DNA from: Candidatus Latescibacterota bacterium
GTDB taxonomy: Bacteria > Latescibacterota > UBA2968 > UBA8231
Direction of reading: 5' to 3'
Length of the DNA: 28,704 nucleotides
NCBI GenBank assembly: GCA_022827165.1
Contig: JAJDTN010000188.1
Location: 1-28,704 of the forward strand
The notes beneath the pieces were generated by a model. The model had not been told where the DNA came from. It searched no databases and worked only from the letters and a program-made list of their open reading frames with translations. Both the position numbers and the translations under genes were made by a program. This document shows, piece after piece, positions 14,883 to 23,666 of the stretch (positions are counted from its first letter, which is position 1; each line of letters starts with the position of its first letter).

Positions 14883-16052
14883 ATGAGGCTGGACGCCGAC
14901 TCGATCCCCCGGGCCACGGTGGCGCAGATCGAGGCGGCCCTGGCGGGCGCCGGCGCCGGCCGGCGGGTCATCGCCCTTCTGGAGCGGGACCGCCGCGCCG
15001 GAGTGCGTCTCCTGGCCATGCGCGAACGGCGCCGTTACCGGGCGCGCATGGCCGAGAACCGGCGCCGGCGCCGGATGCGGGACCTCGAGGAGCGGTACTG
15101 GCAGGAGGGCCCGCTGCGGGTGGCCGGGGTGGACGAGGTCGGGCGGGGATGCCTGGCGGGTCCGGTGGTGGCCGCGGCCGTCGTGCTGCCCCCCGAGGCG
15201 GCGCGGGCGGGCGAGCTCTTCGACCTCGACGACTCGAAGGTTCTCGACGCCGACACCCGCGCCCGGCTCCGGGACGAGATCCTCGCCCTGGCCCTTTCCT
15301 GGGCCGTCGCCCCGGTAGCCGCGGAGGTGATCGACCGGATCAACATCCTCGAGGCCTCCATGGAGGCGATGCGCATAGCGATCTCGGACCTCGATCCGAC
15401 CCCGGACCGGGTCCTGGTGGACGGCGCCCGGGCTCCGGGCAGCGGCCTGCCCGAAACCGCCGTCGTCGACGGCGACGCGCGCTCCGTGAGCATCGCCGCA
15501 GCCTCGGTGGTGGCCAAGGAGCACCGGGACCGGATGATGGAGGAGCTCCACCGGCGGTTTCCCGAGTACGGCTTCGACACCAACAAGGGATACGCGAGTC
15601 CAGCGCACCGGGAGGCCCTGGCACGCCACGGTCCCTGCCCGCTCCACCGCCGCACGTTCTCGCCACTGGCCCAGCGCGAACAGCTCAGTCTGGACCTCGG
15701 CCCGGACACCGGGCGGGATGGGGAGACCGTCGCCGCCGACTACCTCCGCGACAAGGGGTACCGCGTCCTCCACCGCCGTTACCGCGCCGCCGGCGGGGAG
15801 ATCGATCTCATCGCCGCGGACGGGGACTGCTGTGTCTTCGTCGAGGTCAAGTCCACCGACCGGGCGTGGGATCGGCCGGAGGACCGGGTCCGCCGGGACA
15901 AGCGCCGCAAGCTGATCCGCTGTGCCCGCCAGTTCGTGGAGAGATCCGCCGCCCCGGGGACGGAGTACCGGTTCGACGTCGTCGCCGTCGATCTCTCCGC
16001 CCGGACGCCGGCCGTCGAGCACATGGAGGACGCCTTCGACTCCGGAGCCTGA
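14883..16052 (+). CDS. rnhB: RNase HII fused to a YraN/UPF0102 nuclease-like domain
   Basis: This is one uninterrupted 389-residue frame. Residues 1-76 are a basic helical N-terminal extension similar in layout to that of Bacillus-type RNase HII. Residues 80-270 are RNase HII: GVDEVGRG (82-89, catalytic D84 and E85), LDDSK (115-119), VLVDG (177-181, D180), SVVAKEHRDRMM (D216) and FDTNKGYAS. It cleaves RNA, especially single ribonucleotides, in DNA. Residues 278-380 are a YraN/UPF0102 domain, a predicted Holliday-junction-resolvase-like nuclease of unproven role, with GRDGETVAADYL, GEIDLIA (E306, D308) and FVEVK (E321, K323). rnhB and yraN are commonly adjacent separate genes, so a fusion is consistent with that. 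I see no frameshift between them. Confidence 0.9.
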   Translation: MRLDADSIPRATVAQIEAALAGAGAGRRVIALLERDRRAGVRLLAMRERRRYRARMAENRRRRRMRDLEERYWQEGPLRVAGVDEVGRGCLAGPVVAAAVVLPPEAARAGELFDLDDSKVLDADTRARLRDEILALALSWAVAPVAAEVIDRINILEASMEAMRIAISDLDPTPDRVLVDGARAPGSGLPETAVVDGDARSVSIAAASVVAKEHRDRMMEELHRRFPEYGFDTNKGYASPAHREALARHGPCPLHRRTFSPLAQREQLSLDLGPDTGRDGETVAADYLRDKGYRVLHRRYRAAGGEIDLIAADGDCCVFVEVKSTDRAWDRPEDRVRRDKRRKLIRCARQFVERSAAPGTEYRFDVVAVDLSARTPAVEHMEDAFDSGA

Positions 16053-16067
16053 GCCGGAGCGCCGACT

Positions 16068-17357
16068 CTACAGCCCCGGCTCCCGGTAGACCACCCGTCC
16101 GGCCACCACCGTCGCCACCGCCCGGCCGACGAGCTCGCACCCGGCGAAGGGGGTGTTGCGCGAACGCGAGTGGAAGGCGGCGGGGTCCACGGTCCAGCGG
16201 CGGGCCGGGTCGATCACCGTGACGTCCCCCGGATCGCCCTCGGCCAGCCGTCCGCCGGGCAGACCCAGGATGCGGGCCGGGGCCGCGGACCAGCGATCGA
16301 CGAGGGCCGGCAGGTCGAGCAGGCCGGTCTCCAAGAGGGATGCGATCGACAGCCCGATGGCCGTCTCCAGTCCGACGATGCCGAAGGCCGCCTCGGGCAT
16401 GGGACAGGACTTCTCCGCCGCCGTGTGCGGCGCGTGATCGGTGGCGATCGTGTCGATCGTCCCGTCGGCCAGCCCGGCGAGAATGGCGGCCACGTCGGCT
16501 GCCGAGCGCAGGGGGGGCGCCATCTTCGCCAGCGGTCCCTGGCGGGCCACTTCTTCATCGGTGAGGGTGAAGTGGTGGGGCAGCGCTTCGCAGGTCACCG
16601 GCAGGCCCTCGGCCTTGGCGGCGCGGACCAGCTCCACCGTGCCCGCGGTGCTGATGTGGGCGATGTGCAGGGGCCCGCCGGTCCGGCGGACGAGGTCGAT
16701 GTCCCGCCGGATCATCTCCTCCTCGCCCGCCGCGGGCATGCCGCGGACCCCCAGGCGGGCCGAGACCTCGCCCTCGTGCATGCAGCCGCCGGCGGTGAGG
16801 GACCGCACCTCCTCGTGTGGAAAGAGCGGACGGCCGAGCCGCCGGGCCTCCTCGAGGGCGGCGCGCATGAGGCCCTCCTCCTCCACCGGGTCGCCGTCGT
16901 CGGAGAACGCCACCGCCCCGGCCTCCGCCATCTCCGCGAGGGGGGCCAGCTCCCGGCCGGCCCGGCCCAGGGTGATCGACCCGATGGCGTGGACCCGGAT
17001 GCGGGCGTCCTTTCCGGCGCGCCGGGCGAGGTCGCGCACGCGGCCGGCGGAGTCCGGCGGCGGCTCGGTGTTCGGCATGGCGGCGACGGCGGTGAAGCCG
17101 CCCGCGGCGGCGGCGGCGGTGCCGGAGGCGATCGTCTCCTTGTGTTCGAACCCCGGTTCGCGCAGGTGCACGTGAGAGTCGATGAAGCCAGGGCAGACGA
17201 TCCGTCCGGAAACGTCGACGACCTCCGCTCCCGGCGCGGCTCCCGGCGCGACCCGGCCTTTCGAGATGATCAGTTCGCCCACGGCGTCGACGCCGCGGGC
17301 GGGATCGACGACGCGTCCACCCCGCAGGACCAGCTCCCCCCCGGTGTCTCCCCTCAT
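16068..17357 (-). CDS. pyrC: dihydroorotase, class I (PyrC)
   Basis: The 429-residue protein is a class I dihydroorotase of the amidohydrolase superfamily, which closes carbamoyl aspartate to dihydroorotate in pyrimidine synthesis. DSHVHLREPG (about 58-67) holds the first zinc ligands. GGFTAVAAMPNTEPPPD, FSDDGDPV, PHEEV, IAHISTAGTVE and ATDHAPHT (late zinc ligand and catalytic Asp) follow. The C-terminal GDPGDVTVIDP is typical. ATG 17357-17355 overlaps the stop of the upstream ecfA fusion gene (ATGA), and AGGAAGGAACAGG precedes it on the coding strand. The 3' end faces rnhB with 15 nt between stops and no terminator seen. No pyrB or other pyrimidine gene is next to it. Confidence 0.94.
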   Translation of the reverse strand: MRGDTGGELVLRGGRVVDPARGVDAVGELIISKGRVAPGAAPGAEVVDVSGRIVCPGFIDSHVHLREPGFEHKETIASGTAAAAAGGFTAVAAMPNTEPPPDSAGRVRDLARRAGKDARIRVHAIGSITLGRAGRELAPLAEMAEAGAVAFSDDGDPVEEEGLMRAALEEARRLGRPLFPHEEVRSLTAGGCMHEGEVSARLGVRGMPAAGEEEMIRRDIDLVRRTGGPLHIAHISTAGTVELVRAAKAEGLPVTCEALPHHFTLTDEEVARQGPLAKMAPPLRSAADVAAILAGLADGTIDTIATDHAPHTAAEKSCPMPEAAFGIVGLETAIGLSIASLLETGLLDLPALVDRWSAAPARILGLPGGRLAEGDPGDVTVIDPARRWTVDPAAFHSRSRNTPFAGCELVGRAVATVVAGRVVYREPGL

Positions 17358-19078
17358 CCTGTTCCTTCCTCTGCCTGCCGCAGGTTTCGAAGGAAGCCGC
17401 AGGCTTCGTCCCGAGTCATCCACGGCGGCACCGTCCACCCGCGGCGCCTCAGGGCGACGGCGAGCTGCAGGGCGCCGGGCAGCTCCACGGGAAGCTCCGG
17501 GTCGGCGCAAGCGCCGATCCGGTCGAAGGTCTCCCGTGCAGGGCCGTGCCACCGCACCCGTCCGGCGTCCAGACAGGTGATGCGGCCGCAGAGCTCCGCC
17601 ACCAGGTCCATGTCGTGGCTGATCAGCACCAGCCCGTGCCCGCCGCGGGCGAGATCCGTGAGCAGGGCCGCGATCCTCTCCCGGTTGCCGCGGTCGAGTC
17701 CGGCGGTGGGCTCGTCCAGGACCAGGATGGAGGGCCGGATGGAGAGCACGCCGGCGATCGCCGCCCGCCTTCGCTCCCCGCCGCTGAGACTCAGGGGAGG
17801 CCGGGAGCCGAACTCCGGGGCGGGCAGGCCCACGGCGTCGAGTGCGGAGACGGCCCGTCGTTGCGACTCGGCTTCGTCGTGGCCGTGGTTCCGAGGGCCG
17901 AAGGCGGCATCCTCCTGCACCGTCTCCTCGAAGAGCTGGGTCTCGGGGAACTGGAAGACCAGTCCCACCTCCCGCCGCACGGCCGCCGCATCGCCGGTGA
18001 GCCAGATGTCGGCGCCGTCGAGCAGGACCTGCCCCGACGTCGGCCGCAGCAGCCCGTTGAGGTGCTGCGCCAGGGTGGTCTTGCCCGATCCGCCGGGGCC
18101 CAGCAGGCCGGTGATCAGACCGCCGGGGACCTCCAGGTCGACTCCGTGCAGTGCCGCCACCGGCGCCGGCAGACCGTTGCGGTAGGTGTGTCCCACCTGG
18201 CGTGCGGACAGCCGGCTCGGAGCGGCCTCGGGGACGCCGGAGGCGGGGGCTTCCGGATGGTGACGGTTCGGCGAGAAGCGGTCCGTCAGCCAGCCGGCGA
18301 GTCCCTTCAGATCCAGGGCGTCGGAAGCACTCCCTCCCGCCGCCTCCGCGGCCTCGGCGGCCAAGGGCACGGAGAGGCCGATCCGGCGCAACCGCGCGCC
18401 GCCGGAGAACACCCTGGACGGCGGTCCGTCCTCCAGGACCCGCCCCTGGCACAGGATCAGGAGGCGCCCGGCCTCGGCCGCCTCCTCCGGAGACTGGGTG
18501 ATCTGCAGGAGGGTCAGGCCGTGCCGTCGCCACAGCCGGGACACGGTCTCGACCAGGTTGCGGCGGCTCCCGGGATCCAGCAGGGCCGTGGGCTCATCGA
18601 GCACGAGGTAGCGGGGCCGCACGGCCACGGCCGAGGCGACGGCGAGTCTCTGGCGCTCTCCCCCCGACAGCAGATGGGGAGGATGGTTCCGGTAGACGTC
18701 GAGGTCGAACTCCCGCAGAACCTCCTCGACGCGGCGGCGCATGGCCCCCGGCTCGACGCCGTGGTTCTCCAGTCCGAAGGCGATCTCGGACTCGACCGTC
18801 GGCGCCACGAGCTGGTCGTCCGGATGCTGGAAGACCATCGCCACCCGGCGCCGGATCTCCGGGAGGTTGGTTTCCTCCGCCGTGGACAGGCCGTCGACGC
18901 TGACGCTGCCCGAGGTCGGCAGCACAAGGGCGTTGAGGGCGCGGGCGAGGGTGGTCTTTCCGGAGCCGTTCGGGCCCATGAGCGCCACCCACTCACCCTG
19001 GGCCACCTCCAGGTCGACGCCACGCAGGGCCTGGATGCCGCCGGGGTGGTCGACGGAGAGAGATCGGGTACGGATCAT
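17354..19078 (-). CDS. fused double EcfA-type ATPase of an ECF transporter
   Basis: The 574-residue chain holds two ABC ATPase domains of the energy-coupling-factor class, which power vitamin or metal uptake with EcfT and a substrate protein. Domain 1: Walker A GPNGSGKTT (35-43), FQHPDDQLVAPTVESEIAFG (83-102), LSGGE signature (137-141) and Walker B YLVLDEPT (157-164). The switch position is Q195 in ITQSPEEA, where histidine is normal. Domain 2: Walker A GPGGSGKTT (327-335), FQFPETQLFEETV (375-387), LSGGERRR, ILVLDEPT and H488 in ISHD. A linker of about 60 residues joins them, and the 60-residue tail is not recognised. No EcfT or EcfS gene is in this window. The ATG has no obvious ribosome site. 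Its stop overlaps pyrC as ATGA. Confidence 0.9.
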   Translation of the reverse strand: MIRTRSLSVDHPGGIQALRGVDLEVAQGEWVALMGPNGSGKTTLARALNALVLPTSGSVSVDGLSTAEETNLPEIRRRVAMVFQHPDDQLVAPTVESEIAFGLENHGVEPGAMRRRVEEVLREFDLDVYRNHPPHLLSGGERQRLAVASAVAVRPRYLVLDEPTALLDPGSRRNLVETVSRLWRRHGLTLLQITQSPEEAAEAGRLLILCQGRVLEDGPPSRVFSGGARLRRIGLSVPLAAEAAEAAGGSASDALDLKGLAGWLTDRFSPNRHHPEAPASGVPEAAPSRLSARQVGHTYRNGLPAPVAALHGVDLEVPGGLITGLLGPGGSGKTTLAQHLNGLLRPTSGQVLLDGADIWLTGDAAAVRREVGLVFQFPETQLFEETVQEDAAFGPRNHGHDEAESQRRAVSALDAVGLPAPEFGSRPPLSLSGGERRRAAIAGVLSIRPSILVLDEPTAGLDRGNRERIAALLTDLARGGHGLVLISHDMDLVAELCGRITCLDAGRVRWHGPARETFDRIGACADPELPVELPGALQLAVALRRRGWTVPPWMTRDEACGFLRNLRQAEEGTG

Positions 19079-19142
19079 CGCCGGAGGGAGGACGCGTTGC
19101 CCCCGCCACTGCGGGGGGTTACCTTCGAAAGCCTGCTCATAA

Positions 19143-19164
19143 GGGCGCCAGTTCTGCGGCGCCC
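19143..19164. repeat. perfect dyad in the ecfA/hydrolase intergenic region
   Basis: GGGCGCC (19143-19149) and GGCGCCC (19158-19164) form a 7-bp perfect inverted repeat around an 8-nt spacer, in the 138-bp gap between two divergent genes. It could bind a regulator. I see no good sigma70 hexamer pair nearby; a TTGACG on the minus strand at 19169-19164 lacks a well-spaced -10. Confidence 0.35.
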
Positions 19165-19216
19165 GTCAAGTGACGCATCGCGGCCGGTGACGGGCCGCCA
19201 AGCCTGAGAGGCTGCT

Positions 19217-20059
19217 TTGATCCAATCCCTCCTCGCGAGGTTCCAGCGCCCGCTGGTGCTGGCCGCGGCGCTGTCCATCGGCTGCGCCGACGACGACGAC
19301 CGCACGCAGATCACGGGTCCCGAGTTTCCCGCCGCGGAGGGGCGTCTCTACCGGATACAGGAGGTCACCTTTCCCACGGTCGACGAGATCCCCGTGGCGG
19401 CCTCCTATGTCCGCGCCAGCGAGGAGACCCGCCCCGTGGTCATCCTCATCCACGGCCTTGGCGATCCGCTCGCCCGTCTGGAGTGGGTGCTGTCCGATCG
19501 GTTCCCGGCGATCCTGGAGGCCGGCTACCACGCCCTGGCCGTCGACCTGCGCGGCCACGGGGAGACACCCCTGCCCGACGACGGCCGTCCGGCCGGACAG
19601 CTGACCTACGCCGATCTCGAAGAGATGCACCTGGAGGTGGGCGCCGCCATCAGCTGGCTGCGCGGCCAGCCCACGGCCGACAGGGCCCGCATCGGTGTCA
19701 TCGGCGTCGGCCTCGGCGCCAGTGTCGCCTTCGTGAGCATGGGGGCCTTCGCCGACGACCTTCGCGCCGGCGTGGCCCTGTCCCCGGGGTTCTGGGATCC
19801 CGACCTGCGGCCTGTCGTCATCGGCGGGGGCATCTCACCGTTCGCACCCCACACCATCCTCTACCTCGTGGGGGGCGCGGATACCCTGACCCTCGGCGAC
19901 ACGGTCGTCAATCTGTGGGAGTGGGCCTCCCTCCTGGCCGAGAACACGCCGGAGTCGAGTCTGCACATCGTCGAGGAGAGCGACGCCCACGGCTTCGAGC
20001 TGCTGAACACGCCGGGGGTCATGCAGCGGATCCTCGACTGGCTCCAGGCGCACCTCTAG
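19217..20059 (+). CDS. alpha/beta-hydrolase-fold exported protein lacking the catalytic serine
   Basis: The 280-residue protein has a signal peptide ending LSIGC (residues 19-23), a poor lipobox, then an acidic linker. The body is an alpha/beta hydrolase like dienelactone-hydrolase relatives. It has ILIHGLGD (77-84, oxyanion loop), ALAVDLRGHGETP (106-118) and GGADT (219-223, acid). A histidine lies at 258 in SDAHGF. At the nucleophile elbow, where GxSxG is expected, the sequence is GVGLG (163-167), so glycine replaces serine. It is probably catalytically dead or uses an unusual mechanism. TTG 19217 follows GAGAGG with a 5-nt gap. Its 3' end is 35 nt before the glycosyltransferase start, so the two may form an operon. 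Confidence 0.78.
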   Translation: MIQSLLARFQRPLVLAAALSIGCADDDDRTQITGPEFPAAEGRLYRIQEVTFPTVDEIPVAASYVRASEETRPVVILIHGLGDPLARLEWVLSDRFPAILEAGYHALAVDLRGHGETPLPDDGRPAGQLTYADLEEMHLEVGAAISWLRGQPTADRARIGVIGVGLGASVAFVSMGAFADDLRAGVALSPGFWDPDLRPVVIGGGISPFAPHTILYLVGGADTLTLGDTVVNLWEWASLLAENTPESSLHIVEESDAHGFELLNTPGVMQRILDWLQAHL

Positions 20060-20094
20060 AAGACGCGGCCTTCCGGGCGCCGGCGATCCTCCAG

Positions 20095-20778
20095 TTGGCG
20101 GGCAAGGTCGCGGTCATCATCCCCGCCCACAACGAGCAGGACGCCATCCTTCGCGTCCTGGCCGACATTCCGCCCGCAACCGCAGACGACGTCATCGTCG
20201 TCGACAACGACTCCAGTGACACCACCGCGCAGAGGGCGGCCGAGTGGGGGGCCCGCGTCGTCCACGAACCCCGAAGGGGGTACGGGCAGGCCTGCCTGGC
20301 CGGGATCGCCGCGCTGCATCCGGAGACCGAGATCGTCGTTTTCCTCGACGGGGACTACAGCGATTACCCCGGGGAGATGGTGGATCTCGTCGAGCCGCTG
20401 CTGGCGGGCCGGGCCGACTTCGTCGTCGGCTCACGGGTCCTCGGCCGGCGTGAGCCCGGGGCGATGCTGCCCCAGGCCCGCTTCGGCAACGCCCTGGCCA
20501 CCGTCCTGATCCGGTGGCTGTACGGTGTATCGTACACCGACCTCGGGCCCTTCCGGGCGATCCGGCGGGAGACCCTCGAGCGCATCGGCATGTCCGACCG
20601 TGATTTCGGCTGGACCGTCGAGATGCAGGTCAAGGCCGCGCGTCTCGGCGTGGCCGCCGTCGAGGTGCCGGTCAGCTACCGGCGCCGCCTGGCCGGGGCC
20701 TCGAAGGTCACCGGGACCCTGACAGGGACGGTGCGGGCCGGGTGGAAGATCCTGAGCACGATCTTCCGCCACGCTTGA
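20095..20778 (+). CDS. family 2 glycosyltransferase
   Basis: The 227-residue protein is a cytoplasmic GT-A (GT2) glycosyltransferase, probably adding a sugar to a polyprenyl phosphate or other lipid acceptor. VAVIIPAHNEQDAI begins the nucleotide-sugar fold. VDNDSSDTT (about 43-51) and the metal-binding FLDGDYSDYPGEM (near 83) are present. GPFRAIRR and the GASKVTGTLTGTV tail match polyprenyl-phosphate glycosyltransferases that lack a C-terminal membrane domain. TTG 20095 is the only plausible start after the upstream stop. Its TGA lies inside the -35 box of the queA promoter. Confidence 0.85.
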   Translation: MAGKVAVIIPAHNEQDAILRVLADIPPATADDVIVVDNDSSDTTAQRAAEWGARVVHEPRRGYGQACLAGIAALHPETEIVVFLDGDYSDYPGEMVDLVEPLLAGRADFVVGSRVLGRREPGAMLPQARFGNALATVLIRWLYGVSYTDLGPFRAIRRETLERIGMSDRDFGWTVEMQVKAARLGVAAVEVPVSYRRRLAGASKVTGTLTGTVRAGWKILSTIFRHA

Positions 20779-20803
20779 CCCCCCTCTCGACCCCCCGTAG
20801 CTT
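20775..20803 (+). promoter_or_regulatory. sigma70-type promoter of queA
   Basis: TTGACC at 20775-20780 and TAGCTT at 20798-20803 are separated by 17 nt. Transcription would start near 20810, leaving about 19 nt of leader. The -35 box overlaps the stop codon of the upstream glycosyltransferase gene. Confidence 0.7.
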
Positions 20804-20828
20804 GCCGCGTTCCGGAGCAAGCCCCCCC

Positions 20829-21887
20829 ATGCGTCTCGAAGACCTCGACTTCGACCTGCCCGAGGGGCTCGTAGCCCAGTACCCTTCCTGCCGCCGCGAC
20901 GCATCGCGCCTGCTGGCCATCGATCGGGATGGCGGCAGCCGGCGCCATCTCCTGTTCCGCCAGGTTCCCGACCTCCTGCGCCCCGGAGACATCCTCGTCC
21001 TGAACCGGAGCCGGGTGGTGTCGGCCCGGCTCAACGGACGCAAGGCGCGGACGGGGGGGCGGGTTCAGATCCTGCTCCTCGGCCGGGAGGAGGAGTGCTG
21101 GCTGGCCATGGCCCGGCCCCTGCGGGGACTGGCGCCGGGGGATCGCATCGACCTCGACGGCTCACAGGACTCCCTGGAGGTGGTCGAGCGGGTCGAGGAC
21201 AGGGTCCGCCTTCGTCTGCCCCCGGCGGGGGCCGAGGCGCCCGAGGACGATCCCACCGGGTTCAAGGCTCTCCTGCCGCTGCTGGAGCGGGCCGGCGAAG
21301 TGCCGCTGCCTCCCTACATCCGCCGCGAGGGCGAGCCCCTGGACCGGGACCGCTACCAGACCATCTACGCCCGTGATCCGGGATCGATCGCCGCCCCCAC
21401 GGCCGGACTGCACTTCACGGGCGAGCTGCTGGACCGCGTCCGGTCGCTGGGAGTGGCGGTGGCGCACCTCGTCCTCCACGTCGGCCCCGGGACCTTCGAG
21501 ACCATCCGTTGCGCCGACCCGCGGCGCCACCGAGTGGCGGCGGAGTACTACCGCCTGCCCGTCGAGACCGCCGAGGAGGTGAACCGGCGCCGCCAGGCGG
21601 GAGGCAGGGCGATCGCCGTGGGCACCACGGCCGTGCGCGTCCTCGAGTCCGCCTGGGACGGCCGGGGGCTGCGGGCGGGAGAGGGCTGGACCGACCTCGT
21701 CATCAAACCCCCCCACCACTTCCGGGCGGTGGATGCCCTGATCACCAACTTCCACCGGCCGCGGTCCAGCCTGCTCATGCTGGCCGCCGCCTTTGCCGGT
21801 CGCGACAGGCTGCTGGACGCCTACGTCGAGGCGGTGCGCAAGGACTATCGCTTCCACAGCTACGGCGACGCCATGTTCATCGCCTGA
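20829..21887 (+). CDS. queA: S-adenosylmethionine:tRNA ribosyltransferase-isomerase QueA
   Basis: The 352-residue protein is QueA, which adds a ribose-derived ring from S-adenosylmethionine to preQ1 in tRNA to make epoxyqueuosine. It starts with [20 protein letters not shown] (family N-terminus 'LP..LIAQ.P...RD.SRLL'). [65 protein letters not shown] and [15 protein letters not shown] follow. [12 protein letters not shown] closes it. ATG 20829 has GGAG at 20813-20816, 12 nt upstream. The ispDF fusion starts one base after its stop, so they share a transcript. Confidence 0.97.
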   Translation: MRLEDLDFDLPEGLVAQYPSCRRDASRLLAIDRDGGSRRHLLFRQVPDLLRPGDILVLNRSRVVSARLNGRKARTGGRVQILLLGREEECWLAMARPLRGLAPGDRIDLDGSQDSLEVVERVEDRVRLRLPPAGAEAPEDDPTGFKALLPLLERAGEVPLPPYIRREGEPLDRDRYQTIYARDPGSIAAPTAGLHFTGELLDRVRSLGVAVAHLVLHVGPGTFETIRCADPRRHRVAAEYYRLPVETAEEVNRRRQAGGRAIAVGTTAVRVLESAWDGRGLRAGEGWTDLVIKPPHHFRAVDALITNFHRPRSSLLMLAAAFAGRDRLLDAYVEAVRKDYRFHSYGDAMFIA

Positions 21888-21888
21888 C

Positions 21889-23019
21889 ATGACGACGGCC
21901 GCCGCCATCGTCCCCGCCGCCGGCCGGGGCCTCCGCATGGGCGAGGGGCCGGCCAAGCAGTACCGGCTGCTGAGGGGACGCCCGGTCTTCTGGCACACCC
22001 TGGCGCGCCTGCAGGCCAGCCCGAGGATCGGGCGGATCATCGCGGCCATCCACGGCGATGACGAGGAGCGCTTCGGGCGCATCGCCTCCGATCCCCTCCT
22101 CGACAAGCTCCAGACTCCGGTCATCGGCGGTTCCACCCGGTCGGAGTCGGTGCGGGCGGGGCTGGAGGCCGTCGCCGACGAACGGCTCGTTCTCGTGCAC
22201 GACGCCGTGCGGCCGTGGGTGTCGACGGACCTGATCGAGCGCGTCGCGGCGGCGGCGGAGGAGCACGGGGCTGCGGTGCCCGCCCTGCCGGTGACGGAGA
22301 CGATCAAGGTCGTCGACGGCAGCCGGGTCATCGAGTCGCCCGACCGCAGCCGCCTCTTCCGCGCCCAGACCCCCCAGGGTTTCCGCCGCTCCCTTCTGGA
22401 AGGGGCCTTTCGATCGTCCGCGCCAGGCCCGCCGCCGACGGACGAGGCCTCCATGCTGGAGCGGGCGGGGATCCCCGTGCACGTGGTGCGGGGGGAGGAG
22501 GAGAACGTGAAGATCACCCACCCCGAGGACCTTCGGTCCGCCGCCGAGGTGCGGACCGGGATCGGCTACGACGTGCATGCCTTCACCGCCGGCCGGCCGC
22601 TGGTCCTGGGCGGTGTCGCCATCCCCTCCGACCGGGGGCTCGCCGGTCACTCGGACGCGGATGTCCTTACCCACGCCGTCATCGACTCCCTCCTGGGAGC
22701 CGCCGGCCTGGGGGACATCGGGCGTCTCTTCCCCGACGACGACCCCGAGTACGAGGGCATCTCCAGTCTCGTCCTCCTCGCCCGGGTGGGGGACCGCCTG
22801 CGGGAGGTGGCGGCGGAGGTCGTCAACGTCGATGCCGTGGTCATGGCGCAGGCGCCGAAGCTGGCCCCCCACGCCGGGACCATGGCCGAAACCCTCGCCG
22901 GCGCCCTGGGAATCGATCCCCGCCGGATCAGCGTCAAGGCGACGACCACCGAGCGCCTCGGGTTCATCGGCCGGCAGGAGGGGATGGCGGCGCAGGCCGT
23001 GGCCTCGGTGCGGCTCTGA
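21889..23019 (+). CDS. ispDF: bifunctional IspD-IspF enzyme of the MEP isoprenoid pathway
   Basis: The 376-residue protein fuses two enzymes. Residues 1-220 are IspD, which makes CDP-methylerythritol from MEP and [28 protein letters not shown] and TPQGFRR. From about 222 it is IspF, which cyclises CDP-ME 2-phosphate to MEcPP with zinc or another divalent metal: [21 protein letters not shown] (metal histidine/aspartate region), [13 protein letters not shown] and the [26 protein letters not shown] core. IspE, the enzyme between them, is not in this window. The gap after queA is one base. Such fusions are known in alphaproteobacteria and scattered elsewhere. It is followed by a DedA-family gene 2 nt downstream. 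Confidence 0.95.
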   Translation: MTTAAAIVPAAGRGLRMGEGPAKQYRLLRGRPVFWHTLARLQASPRIGRIIAAIHGDDEERFGRIASDPLLDKLQTPVIGGSTRSESVRAGLEAVADERLVLVHDAVRPWVSTDLIERVAAAAEEHGAAVPALPVTETIKVVDGSRVIESPDRSRLFRAQTPQGFRRSLLEGAFRSSAPGPPPTDEASMLERAGIPVHVVRGEEENVKITHPEDLRSAAEVRTGIGYDVHAFTAGRPLVLGGVAIPSDRGLAGHSDADVLTHAVIDSLLGAAGLGDIGRLFPDDDPEYEGISSLVLLARVGDRLREVAAEVVNVDAVVMAQAPKLAPHAGTMAETLAGALGIDPRRISVKATTTERLGFIGRQEGMAAQAVASVRL

Positions 23020-23021
23020 CC

Positions 23022-23666
23022 GTGGGTGAGTATTTCGAGCAGCTGGTGCAGCGGATCGGGGAACTCCCGGCGCCCTGGGCCTATGCGGCCCTGGCCCTGA
23101 GCGCCTTCCTCGAGAACGTCCTGCCGCCGGTCCCGGGGGACATGGTGGTCGTGTTCTCCGCCTACCTGGCCGGCCGGGGGGTGCTCTCCTGGGTCCCGGT
23201 CTACGCCGTGACCTGCCTGGGGGGAACGGCGGGGTTCCTGGTCATGTACGCCATCGGCCGATCCCAGGGCCGCGGGTTTCTGCAGGGCGGCGGCTGGCGC
23301 GGCCGGATCTTCCCGGAGCGGCGGCTGCAGCGGGCCTCCCGGTGGCTGCAGCGCTACGGCGCGTGGCTGGTCCTCGGCAACCGGTTCCTCAGCGGCGTGC
23401 GGTCCGTCATCGCCATCAGCGCGGGCTTCGGGGGTCTGGGCTGGCCCACGGTGGCGGGTCTGGGCCTGGTGAGCATGCTCCTGTGGAACGGCGTTCTCCT
23501 GTATGCGGGGATGGCCCTCGGGGAGAACTGGGACCGGGTCTCGGAGCTGCTGGCGCGTTACAACCGGGGGATGGCGGTCCTGCTGGCCGCCGCCGCGGCC
23601 GCTGCCGGGCTTCGCGTGTGGCTGCGTCGGCGTTCCACAATTGACAATCCGAGCCGTTCGGAATAG
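23022..23666 (+). CDS. DedA/VTT-family inner-membrane protein
   Basis: The 214-residue protein belongs to the DedA (SNARE-associated/VTT) family, which includes undecaprenyl-phosphate and phosphatidylethanolamine flippases. SAFLENVLPPVPGDMVVVFSAYLA near residue 27 is the family's 'E...PP.PGE' re-entrant motif. GTAGFLVMYAIGRSQGR follows. NRFLSGVRSVIAISAGFGGL near 126 matches the 'RF.PG.R.......G' second motif. The charged Lys/Arg stretch GRIFPERRLQRASRWLQRYG lies between them. The last 30 residues form a basic tail. A GTG start at 23022 lies 2 nt after the ispDF stop. Whether it acts on polyprenyl phosphate is unproven. Its TAG overlaps the -10 box of the rplM promoter. Confidence 0.88.
   Translation: MGEYFEQLVQRIGELPAPWAYAALALSAFLENVLPPVPGDMVVVFSAYLAGRGVLSWVPVYAVTCLGGTAGFLVMYAIGRSQGRGFLQGGGWRGRIFPERRLQRASRWLQRYGAWLVLGNRFLSGVRSVIAISAGFGGLGWPTVAGLGLVSMLLWNGVLLYAGMALGENWDRVSELLARYNRGMAVLLAAAAAAAGLRVWLRRRSTIDNPSRSE

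Noticed and set aside
14190..16022. A 610-codon minus-strand frame including the unknown membrane protein
   Set aside because: The upstream part is antisense to the RNase HII-YraN gene. The strong GGGAGG and promoter at 14786-14878 place the real start at 14786.
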